A stretch of DNA of 23,671 nucleotides from Clostridiales bacterium (GTDB taxonomy: Bacteria; Bacillota_A; Clostridia; Christensenellales; Christensenellaceae), in assembly GCA_003149735.1 (NCBI GenBank), contig QANA01000079.1:1-23671 (forward strand). The letters run 5' to 3'. Below are positions 14,134 through 20,872 of this stretch, in pieces. The notes under the pieces are model-generated. The model was not told the DNA's origin. It ran no database searches and saw nothing but the letters and a program-made list of their open reading frames with translations. Position 1 is the first letter of the stretch; each line of letters starts with the position of its first letter. A program made the translations under genes and the position numbers.

Positions 14134-15860
14134 TCAAACGATTATGGAATTTATTAGGCAAGTATAAAAAGCTTCTTGTTATTTCCACTGTTCTGGTAAT
14201 ACTGGAAATTATTTTTGATTTGCAGATTCCAGTGTTAATGCAGAATATCATTGATATCGGCATTCGAGGAGACGGAGGTATTTCCTATGTAATAAAATGC
14301 GGCGTACAAATGGTATTTTTGGCGTTGCTAGCTTTGATATTCGGGTCAACATCCGGTATACTTTCTTCCAGAGCGAGTGCCGGCCTTTCCAAAGAAATGC
14401 GTACGGCGATGTTTGACAAAATTCAGGATTATTCTTTTTCCAACATTGACAAATTCAGTACGCCTTCGTTGTTGACCAGATTGACAAGAGATGTCATGGA
14501 AGTACGTATGGCGTTTATTCAGGCTGCGCGTATTATGATTCGTGGGCCGCTTATGCTGATTCTGACTATGATATTGGCTATTCGAATCAGCCCCTCACTG
14601 GCTTTGATTTTGTTGGCAGCAATTCCGGCGCTTGGAATTACCTTCTTTTTGGTATTCAAAAATGCACATCCGATTTTCCTGGTTATGATGTCGAAGTTTG
14701 ATAAACTTAATGCTAATATACAGGAAAACCTGATTGGTATTCGGGTGGTTAAGACGTTTGTCCGGGGCGATTATGAAATCGATAAATTTGTGGATTCGGC
14801 CGAAGATGTACGGGATACACAGGCTAAAGCGGAGAGAATTATCTCTTTTAATCGCCTGATGATGGAATTGACGATTTATTGCTGCATTTTGGCAGTAGCT
14901 TGGTTTGGTGGGCATATGATGGTCAGTGAAGGGCTGACGACCGGAGAGTTTACCAGATTCATGAGCTATATTAACCAGATCATGATGCAGTTGATGATGT
15001 TGAATATGGCGACTGTGCAGTTGGTTACCTGTGAAACTTCTGCAGAACGTATTTTTGAGGTTATGGATGAAGAAATAGATATCACTGAAGAGTTGGCAAA
15101 TCCCAATAATCAGGTAAGGGATGGTTCTGTTTCTTTTGAACATGTTAATTTCAGTTACAGTAAAAACCGAGAGAACCTCACTTTGGAAGATATCAATTTG
15201 GAAATCGCATCCGGCGAAACAGTTGGTATTATCGGCAGCACAGGCGTAGGAAAGTCTGCTTTGGTGCAATTGATCCCCCGGTTATATGATGTTATGGATG
15301 GCTGTGTCAGAGTCGGTGGTATCGATGTGCGGCAATATGAGAAGCATACATTGCGGGAAAGTGTGGCAATGGTGCTGCAGAAAAATGTGCTTTTTGCCGG
15401 AACAATCATGGAAAACCTGCGTTGGGGTAATGAGAAAGCTACAGATGAGGAAGTATATGCAGCCTGCCGGGCGGCCTGTGCACATGATTTTATACAAAGC
15501 ATGCCCGAAGGCTATGATACATTCTTGGGGCAAGGCGGTGTTAACCTTTCCGGAGGACAAAAACAACGTGTGTGTATAGCAAGGGCCCTGATTAAGAAGC
15601 CTAAAATTATGATTTTGGATGACAGCACCAGTGCGGTGGATACAGCAACGGATGCCAGCATTCGCAAAGCGCTTAAGGAAGAACTGGCGGGAATGACAAC
15701 CATACTTATTGCACAGCGGGTTGCTTCGGTAATGGAAGCAGATAAAATCCTGGTTATGGAAAATGGAAAAATCCGGGATATGGGAAATCATGAAACGCTG
15801 ATGCAGCAAAGCGATATTTATCGGGAACTTTATGAATCTCAGCAGAAAGGAGTGGAGTGA
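14130..15860 (+). CDS. ABC exporter half-transporter, subunit with degenerate ATP-site residues
   Basis: The 576-residue protein has a six-helix exporter membrane domain (about residues 1-310) followed by an ATPase domain. Walker A is GSTGVGKS (369-376) and the signature is a canonical LSGGQ (473-477). The Walker B segment is ILDDST with Asp498 where the catalytic Glu normally sits, and the switch His is replaced by Gln529 (IAQRV). This combination is that of the degenerate-site subunit of heterodimeric exporters such as TM287/288 and BmrCD. The gene after it encodes the complementary subunit. Translation is coupled to marR by a four-base overlap. Drug export is likely from the MarR linkage, but the substrate is not known. 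Confidence 0.95.
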   Translation: MIKRLWNLLGKYKKLLVISTVLVILEIIFDLQIPVLMQNIIDIGIRGDGGISYVIKCGVQMVFLALLALIFGSTSGILSSRASAGLSKEMRTAMFDKIQDYSFSNIDKFSTPSLLTRLTRDVMEVRMAFIQAARIMIRGPLMLILTMILAIRISPSLALILLAAIPALGITFFLVFKNAHPIFLVMMSKFDKLNANIQENLIGIRVVKTFVRGDYEIDKFVDSAEDVRDTQAKAERIISFNRLMMELTIYCCILAVAWFGGHMMVSEGLTTGEFTRFMSYINQIMMQLMMLNMATVQLVTCETSAERIFEVMDEEIDITEELANPNNQVRDGSVSFEHVNFSYSKNRENLTLEDINLEIASGETVGIIGSTGVGKSALVQLIPRLYDVMDGCVRVGGIDVRQYEKHTLRESVAMVLQKNVLFAGTIMENLRWGNEKATDEEVYAACRAACAHDFIQSMPEGYDTFLGQGGVNLSGGQKQRVCIARALIKKPKIMILDDSTSAVDTATDASIRKALKEELAGMTTILIAQRVASVMEADKILVMENGKIRDMGNHETLMQQSDIYRELYESQQKGVE

Positions 15861-15861
15861 T

Positions 15862-17745
15862 ATGGGAAAATACGCACAGAAACGGACTGCACGCCCTAAA
15901 GACCTGAAAGGGACGATCAAACGTATTTTAAAATATGTATTTTCTTTTCAGCTGCAGATTGCATTGGTTGTATTACTGATTGTAATCAGCGTGGCCGCAT
16001 CAGTTGCTTCCGCTTATTTCCTGAAGCCGTTGATCAATGATTGTATTTTGCCTTTGGTAGGGCAGGAAAATCCTGATTTTTCCAAATTGTTGGGCATGAT
16101 CGGTTTGATGGCCGGTGTTTATTTTGCAGGTGCATTGGCCAGTTTCCTGTACACAAGGATTATGGTAACGATTTCGACCGGTACATTATGTAAGATTCGT
16201 ATGGATTTGTTTGCCCATTTGCAGAAATTGCCGATACAGTACTATGATACCCATGTACATGGCGATATTATGAGCCGCTTTACCAATGACACGGATACAT
16301 TGCGCCAAATGCTAAGCATGACTTTGCCGCAACTGATTCAGACGATTCTTTCGGTAAGCATTACGACTGTGATTATGCTCAGTCTTAACATTCAGCTCTC
16401 TCTGATCGTATTTGGCATGTTGGGTGTAATGATATTGGCGATTTATCTGGTAACTCGCCGCGGTCAGCGCTATTTTAAGCAGGTGCAGACTGCAATGGGT
16501 GATCTCAATGGATATGCAGAAGAAATGATCGAAGGTCAGCGGGTGGTAAAAGTATTCTGTCGGGAATCCATCATCAAAGAAGGATTTATTGAGATCAATG
16601 AACGGCTGCGTATTGCTGGGCAGACTTCACAGGGATGTACACAGATTTTGATGCCGATGATGGCAAACTTATCTTATGTGACTTATGCGATTTGTGCGGC
16701 TGTAGGAGCTGCGATGAGTATTCATGGTGCTTTGGATATTGGCACGATTGCTTCGTTTTTGGAATACTCCAGGACGTTTTCCCGCCCGATTACACAGATT
16801 TCCAATCAGTTTAACTATATTATGTCGGCTTTAGCCGGCGCTGAGAGAGTTTTTAATCTGTTGGATACGCCTGTAGAGACAGATGAAGGTTCAGTAACTT
16901 TGGTTTATGCCAAAAAGGATGAACAGGGAACATTGGTTGAAACCGAAAATCGTACTGGAATGTGGGCTTGGAAGGTACCACACAGCGATGGCTCTATTGA
17001 ATTGGTAGAATTAAAAGGAAATGTTCGTTTCGAACATGTGGTGTTTGGCTATGCCCCCAATAAAGTGGTGTTAAATGATATCAGTCTTTATGCCAAACCG
17101 GGACAGAAGATTGCTTTTGTTGGTTCTACCGGTGCAGGAAAAACGACGATTACAAATTTGATTAACCGCTTTTACGATGTGCCGGATGGTAAAATCCGCT
17201 ATGACGGTATTAATATCAACCGCATCAAGAAGGCGGATTTGCGGAAGTCTTTGGGTGTGGTATTACAGGATACGAACCTCTTTACCGGTACGGTTATGGA
17301 TAATATCCGCTATGGTAAACTGGATGCAACAGATGAAGAATGTATTGCGGCGGCAAAATTGGCTAACGCAGATGCCTTTATCAGAAAATTGCCGCATGGT
17401 TATGAAACGATGCTTGAAGGTAATGGCGGAAATCTTTCACAGGGGCAAAGACAGTTGCTTTCGATTGCACGGGCAGCAGTTGCGGATCCTCCGGTGCTTA
17501 TTCTGGATGAGGCTACCAGCTCAATTGATACCCGTACAGAGCATCTGATTGAAGCCGGCATGAATCAACTGATGGAAGGAAGAACAGTATTCGTAATTGC
17601 ACATAGATTATCTACTGTCCGCAACTCGGATGCAATCCTGGTACTTGAGCATGGCGAAATTATAGAGCGTGGTGATCATCAGTCGTTGATTGCTGAAAAA
17701 GGCAAGTATTATCAGTTGTATACTGGTGCACTGGAATTAGAATAA
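15862..17745 (+). CDS. ABC exporter half-transporter, subunit with catalytic ATP-site residues
   Basis: The 627-residue partner of the preceding subunit has a six-helix membrane domain. An unusual insert (about residues 334-390, containing TGMWAWKVPHSDGS) follows, then the ATPase domain. Walker A is GSTGAGKT (421-428), Walker B ends ILDEATSS with catalytic Glu550, and the switch is His581. The signature is LSQGQ (525-529) instead of LSGGQ. Together with the first subunit, this gives one functional and one degenerate ATP site, as in TM287/288. The ATG at 15862 follows AGAAAGGAGTGG by the right distance, two bases after the previous stop. An in-frame ATG at 15832 would overlap the previous gene and is less likely. 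Confidence 0.95.
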   Translation: MGKYAQKRTARPKDLKGTIKRILKYVFSFQLQIALVVLLIVISVAASVASAYFLKPLINDCILPLVGQENPDFSKLLGMIGLMAGVYFAGALASFLYTRIMVTISTGTLCKIRMDLFAHLQKLPIQYYDTHVHGDIMSRFTNDTDTLRQMLSMTLPQLIQTILSVSITTVIMLSLNIQLSLIVFGMLGVMILAIYLVTRRGQRYFKQVQTAMGDLNGYAEEMIEGQRVVKVFCRESIIKEGFIEINERLRIAGQTSQGCTQILMPMMANLSYVTYAICAAVGAAMSIHGALDIGTIASFLEYSRTFSRPITQISNQFNYIMSALAGAERVFNLLDTPVETDEGSVTLVYAKKDEQGTLVETENRTGMWAWKVPHSDGSIELVELKGNVRFEHVVFGYAPNKVVLNDISLYAKPGQKIAFVGSTGAGKTTITNLINRFYDVPDGKIRYDGININRIKKADLRKSLGVVLQDTNLFTGTVMDNIRYGKLDATDEECIAAAKLANADAFIRKLPHGYETMLEGNGGNLSQGQRQLLSIARAAVADPPVLILDEATSSIDTRTEHLIEAGMNQLMEGRTVFVIAHRLSTVRNSDAILVLEHGEIIERGDHQSLIAEKGKYYQLYTGALELE

Positions 17746-17755
17746 ACCTAACATA

Positions 17756-17786
17756 AAAAGGCAGATGCTTTTGGCATCTGCCTTTT
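17756..17786. terminator. Bidirectional terminator between the ABC operon and the DUF3006 operon
   Basis: AAAAGGCAGATGC (17756-17768) pairs perfectly over 13 bases with GCATCTGCCTTTT (17774-17786) around a five-base loop. A-runs to the left and T-runs to the right allow it to serve both the rightward ABC genes and the leftward operon ending at 17799. Confidence 0.92.
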
Positions 17787-17798
17787 AAATGGTTTTTA

Positions 17799-18026
17799 TT
17801 ATTCTTCCTCGCCGCTCTTTGCACTTCGGGCAAAAAGATGATGTAATTTGGAACGAACCTCTTCCTTTTTTGTTTCTGTTTGATTTGAATCCAATGTAAT
17901 AGTTATAATATCTCCTTCCCGAGCATGTAGTGGTGCTAAAAGCGCAGTGGGAACGGAAAAGCTCTCTCCATTTTCATTTTGCAGAACAGCAATTTCTTCT
18001 TCCAGACGATCAATGGTGTATTGCAT
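17799..18026 (-). CDS. DUF3006 domain protein
   Basis: The 75-residue protein begins MQYTIDRLEEEIAVLQNENG, followed by a VPTALLAPLHAREGDIITI core and a charged C-terminal tail. This is the pattern of the DUF3006 family: short proteins with a small beta-rich fold that often accompany ComEC-like metallo-beta-lactamase genes. Function is unknown. The ATG follows a perfect GGAGGT eight bases upstream. It lies 21 bases after the metallo-beta-lactamase gene and is the last gene of that operon. Confidence 0.85.
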   Translation of the reverse strand: MQYTIDRLEEEIAVLQNENGESFSVPTALLAPLHAREGDIITITLDSNQTETKKEEVRSKLHHLFARSAKSGEEE

Positions 18027-18047
18027 AAATAGGTACCTCCGATTTGA

Positions 18048-19163
18048 TTAATTGGCAAAACAACGTTTGCAGGCAGTGTAGCCTTTCTCTTTTGCTTCCT
18101 GCAAAGTGATTCTGTGTTTGCTTTTAGCAAGAGAAGAACAATCTTCTTTGTGATAAGTTTTGCCGCTGTCGGTAATATATACATACTGCATATGTTCTGC
18201 TTCAGTTTCAGGGATTACTCCTTCCTGAGAGAATGAAATACTTTTTCCGTCTGAAATGGCCTGAATATCTCCCAATTCATCTGTTCGGTAGGTTTTGATG
18301 TTATGAGCAGCAAGACGCTCCAACGTTTCTGTATGTGGATGCCCATAACTATTCTCAATTCCACAGGAAATAATTGCATATTGCGGAGATACAGCATTTA
18401 AAAATGCTTCTCCGGAACTGGAACTGCTGCCATGGTGCCCAACCTTCAGAACAGTGCTGCGCAAATTTGCAAGATCGGTGTTGGCGAGAATATCTGTTTC
18501 AGAGAGTATTTCGGCATCTCCTGTCATCAGGAAAGAGATTTCTTGATAGACGATATGTACAACTGCAGAAGCATTGTTGAGATCTTCATAAGATTGACAG
18601 GGCGCAACTATTTCGCATTGCACTGTCTCTCCCAAAGAGAAGGATACGCCGGCTTTTGCTTCGTAGACAGGAATTTCTTTTTCCTCAATGCAATCCAACA
18701 GATTTAAGTAAACTTTACTGGTATGAACGGCATCCGGTAGATAGACACAGCCGATTTCAAAATTTTCCACAATCTGTTGCATTCCTCCGATATGATCGGA
18801 ATGGGGATGCGTAGCGATTAAGACATCGATACGGTCAATCTGCAGGGCTTCCAGTTTTTCCTGTAATGTATATTTGGTAGCAACATCACCGGCATCAATG
18901 AGCATGGTTTTTCCATCGGGAGAACGGAAAAGAGCACTGTCAGCTTGCTCGACATCAAAAAAACAGACTTCCAAAAAAGATTCTTCCGTTAGACTCGAAG
19001 AAAGTGAGGAACTCTCAACACTTGTAGAAACGTTGAATGCATTGCTCGATGAGGAAGAGGCAGCAGATTCCTGAGGGACACAGGCTGGTATCAGCAAAAT
19101 GCTGCATAAAACCAGTAATAACAGAAAAAATCCTTTAAAACGAAGATTGATGTTGCGATACAT
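18048..19163 (-). CDS. ComEC-like metallo-beta-lactamase-fold lipoprotein
   Basis: The 371-residue protein has a lipoprotein signal ending LLIPAC (Cys28), so it is probably anchored to the outer face of the membrane. A serine-rich linker follows. The metallo-beta-lactamase domain comes next: FFDVEQADSALF, HPHSDH (residues 119-124) for two-metal binding, the TGDAE segment and VGHHGSSSSSGEAFL. This matches the C-terminal nuclease-like domain of the competence protein ComEC, without the channel domain. The C-terminal 45 residues (YHKEDCSSL to ACKRC) form a small Cys-containing module of the C...C-x2-C type. The ATG at 19163 fits the AAGGAGA site; a TTG two codons earlier is too close to it. It may act as an extracellular nuclease or phosphodiesterase. 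Confidence 0.88.
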   Translation of the reverse strand: MYRNINLRFKGFFLLLLVLCSILLIPACVPQESAASSSSSNAFNVSTSVESSSLSSSLTEESFLEVCFFDVEQADSALFRSPDGKTMLIDAGDVATKYTLQEKLEALQIDRIDVLIATHPHSDHIGGMQQIVENFEIGCVYLPDAVHTSKVYLNLLDCIEEKEIPVYEAKAGVSFSLGETVQCEIVAPCQSYEDLNNASAVVHIVYQEISFLMTGDAEILSETDILANTDLANLRSTVLKVGHHGSSSSSGEAFLNAVSPQYAIISCGIENSYGHPHTETLERLAAHNIKTYRTDELGDIQAISDGKSISFSQEGVIPETEAEHMQYVYITDSGKTYHKEDCSSLAKSKHRITLQEAKEKGYTACKRCFAN

Positions 19164-19175
19164 GAACAATTCTCC

Positions 19176-19448
19176 TTATTTTATAAAAAGATAGTGATAA
19201 ATACCTAGAAGCAAAAGCTGCAGCAATAGAATGCAGGGGACTCCGATGGTAAAAGAACGATGCTTGGTTTTATGTCTGAAAAGATACATTCCAAGAAGCA
19301 GCCCTACAGAACCACCTGCCCCGGCGAAGAGGAATAATGTTCGCTCACGAATGCGTTTATGCTTGCGAATTGCAAAACGTTTATCAGCAGCACATAAACA
19401 AAAAGATAACAGGTTGATTAAAACTAAATAACAGGAAAAATATTGCAT
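19176..19448 (-). CDS. DUF1294 membrane protein
   Basis: This 90-residue protein has about three membrane helices and matches the DUF1294 pattern. An asparagine in the first helix (VLINLLSF) is followed by ADKRFAIRKHKRIRE, a glycine-rich GAGGSVGLLLGMYLFRHKTKH and a hydrophobic C-terminus. Function is unknown, although DUF1294 members are widespread. The ATG at 19448 gives the usual length. A TTG at 19466 would add six residues (MRYTNF) and has no better ribosome binding site. A promoter with its -10 box only six bases before the ATG suggests a leaderless message. It is the first gene of a three-gene operon. Confidence 0.8.
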   Translation of the reverse strand: MQYFSCYLVLINLLSFCLCAADKRFAIRKHKRIRERTLFLFAGAGGSVGLLLGMYLFRHKTKHRSFTIGVPCILLLQLLLLGIYHYLFIK

Positions 19449-19454
19449 AAAATT

Positions 19455-19483
19455 AGTATAGCGCAAAAGGAAAAAGGAATCAA
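19455..19483 (-). promoter_or_regulatory. Sigma-A promoter of the DUF1294 operon
   Basis: On the minus strand, TTGATT (19483-19478) and TATACT (19460-19455) are separated by 17 bases. The predicted start coincides with the A of the ATG at 19448, so the transcript may have no leader. Alternatively, translation starts further in. Confidence 0.6.
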
Positions 19484-19539
19484 ATAAAAAGAAAATTCTT
19501 CAGATTGGTAGGGAATCTTTGAAATCCCAAATCGAATTA

Positions 19540-19568
19540 TTGACAAGAAAAGTTGTGAAGTATATTAT
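19540..19568 (+). promoter_or_regulatory. Sigma-A promoter of ftsZ
   Basis: A perfect TTGACA (19540-19545) and TATTAT (19563-19568) are separated by 17 bases. The start would be near 19575, giving a leader of about 66 bases with a strong AAAGGAGGAA site before the ATG at 19641. Confidence 0.8.
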
Positions 19569-19640
19569 TGATATATGTATTCTTATGTGTAGAACTGTAA
19601 GAATAGAACGAAAGTGTAATTCACTAAAGGAGGAATCTAC

Positions 19641-20795
19641 ATGCCCTTAGGATTAGATACAGAGAATGCGAACTTTACAAAAATTAAAGTAATTGGTGTT
19701 GGCGGAGGCGGCGGAAATGCGGTCAATAGAATGGTTTCCTATGGCCTGGAAGGTGCTGAATTTATTGTCATCAATACGGATAAGCAGGCGCTTTATCTGA
19801 GCAATACACCTCAAAAAATACAAATTGGAGAAAAATTGACCAAGGGGCTGGGTTCTGGTGGAGATCCCGTAATCGGTGAAAAAGCAGCAGAAGAAAGCAG
19901 AGAGGAATTGGAGCAAGCTGTAAAAGGGGCTGACCTGGTATTTATTGCTGCCGGGCTTGGCGGCGGCACAGGGACGGGAGCGGCACCGGTAGTTGCAGAA
20001 CTGGCTAAAAATAGTGATGCATTGACAGTTGCTTTTGTAACAACACCTTTCTGGTTTGAAGGGACTCCCAGAAGCAAAGCAGCGCAGGAAGGATATGAGA
20101 AACTGCGGGCTTGTGTGGACAGTATTGTTAAGGTTCCGAATGATAAATTATTGGATATTGCCGGAAAAAATACGCCATTGATGGAATCTTTTAAGTTGGC
20201 GGATGATGCATTGCGTCAGGGAATTCAGGGTTTGACAGAGATTATTGTAAAGCCTTCGTTTATGAACCTGGATTTTGCGGACGTGAAGAAAATCATGCGC
20301 AACAGTGGTACAGCTCATATGGGTATTGGCGTGGCAAAGGGTGAAAACAGAGTGATCGATGCGGTAAAGCAGGCGATTATGAGCCCTCTTTTGGACACGA
20401 CCATTCAGGGCGCAAAAGGGATCATTTTGAATATGATTGTAGATCCTGCCTGCGCATTGCCGGAAATCGAAGAGGCTTCCAGAGTTTTGAAAGCTTCGGC
20501 TAGCCCGGATGCGGAAACAATGTTGGGCGTGGATATTGACAGTACGCTGGAAGACGAAGTTAGAGTAACGGTAATCGCCACCGGTTTTGATGGTGCTTAT
20601 CAGGCTAAAAAAGAAGAAGAAAGGCCCGGAAAGGACGTTCGAGACAGAATTAACGGGCGCAATGCCGGAGAAGAGAATGTTTTGGCTGGAAAGCCTGTGG
20701 TGATTGAAACCAAGATTGAGTATTCGGAAGATGAAGAGCCGGAATTGCCGACATTTGTAAAGCGTTCCCCGAAGCGTATTCAGATGGATGATTAA
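19641..20795 (+). CDS. ftsZ: Cell division protein FtsZ
   Basis: FtsZ is the tubulin-like GTPase that forms the division ring. The 384-residue protein has the N-terminal [18 protein letters not shown], the NTDKQAL loop, the GTP signature GGGTGTG (107-113) and the PNDKLLDIA segment. The T7 loop [11 protein letters not shown] (Asp211 and Asp214) completes the GTPase site of the next subunit. The C-terminal domain ends in [10 protein letters not shown]. After a variable linker, a conserved peptide [14 protein letters not shown] should bind FtsA/SepF-type partners. Some usually fixed positions differ (GGGGG for [13 protein letters not shown] for GLGAGANP), so it is somewhat divergent but complete. 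It has its own promoter and terminator, unlike the usual ftsA-ftsZ pairing. Confidence 0.97.
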   Translation: MPLGLDTENANFTKIKVIGVGGGGGNAVNRMVSYGLEGAEFIVINTDKQALYLSNTPQKIQIGEKLTKGLGSGGDPVIGEKAAEESREELEQAVKGADLVFIAAGLGGGTGTGAAPVVAELAKNSDALTVAFVTTPFWFEGTPRSKAAQEGYEKLRACVDSIVKVPNDKLLDIAGKNTPLMESFKLADDALRQGIQGLTEIIVKPSFMNLDFADVKKIMRNSGTAHMGIGVAKGENRVIDAVKQAIMSPLLDTTIQGAKGIILNMIVDPACALPEIEEASRVLKASASPDAETMLGVDIDSTLEDEVRVTVIATGFDGAYQAKKEEERPGKDVRDRINGRNAGEENVLAGKPVVIETKIEYSEDEEPELPTFVKRSPKRIQMDD

Positions 20796-20814
20796 ACGAT
20801 AAAATGAGAAAAGG

Positions 20815-20838
20815 AAAGCCGGCTGAAAAGCCGGTTTT
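20815..20838 (+). terminator. Terminator of ftsZ
   Basis: AAAGCCGGC pairs over nine bases (one G-T) with GCCGGTTTT around a TGAAAA loop, 20 bases after the ftsZ stop. An ATG at 20804 would place this hairpin inside the next gene, so the P-type ATPase more likely starts at 20873. Confidence 0.75.
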
Positions 20839-20872
20839 CACTATATTTTTGATAGGAAACGGAATTCGATTA

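Noticed and set aside
14595..15269. 224-codon minus-strand open frame inside the first ABC gene
   Set aside because: It is antisense to a conserved membrane and ATPase protein, with no family motif and no ribosome binding site seen.
15282..15920. 212-codon minus-strand open frame across the ABC gene junction
   Set aside because: It is antisense to both ABC genes, and its composition reflects the complementary strand of conserved ATPase motifs.
20804..20872. Longer start for the P-type ATPase at ATG 20804
   Set aside because: It would translate the ftsZ terminator hairpin. The ATG at 20873 better fits the family N-terminus.
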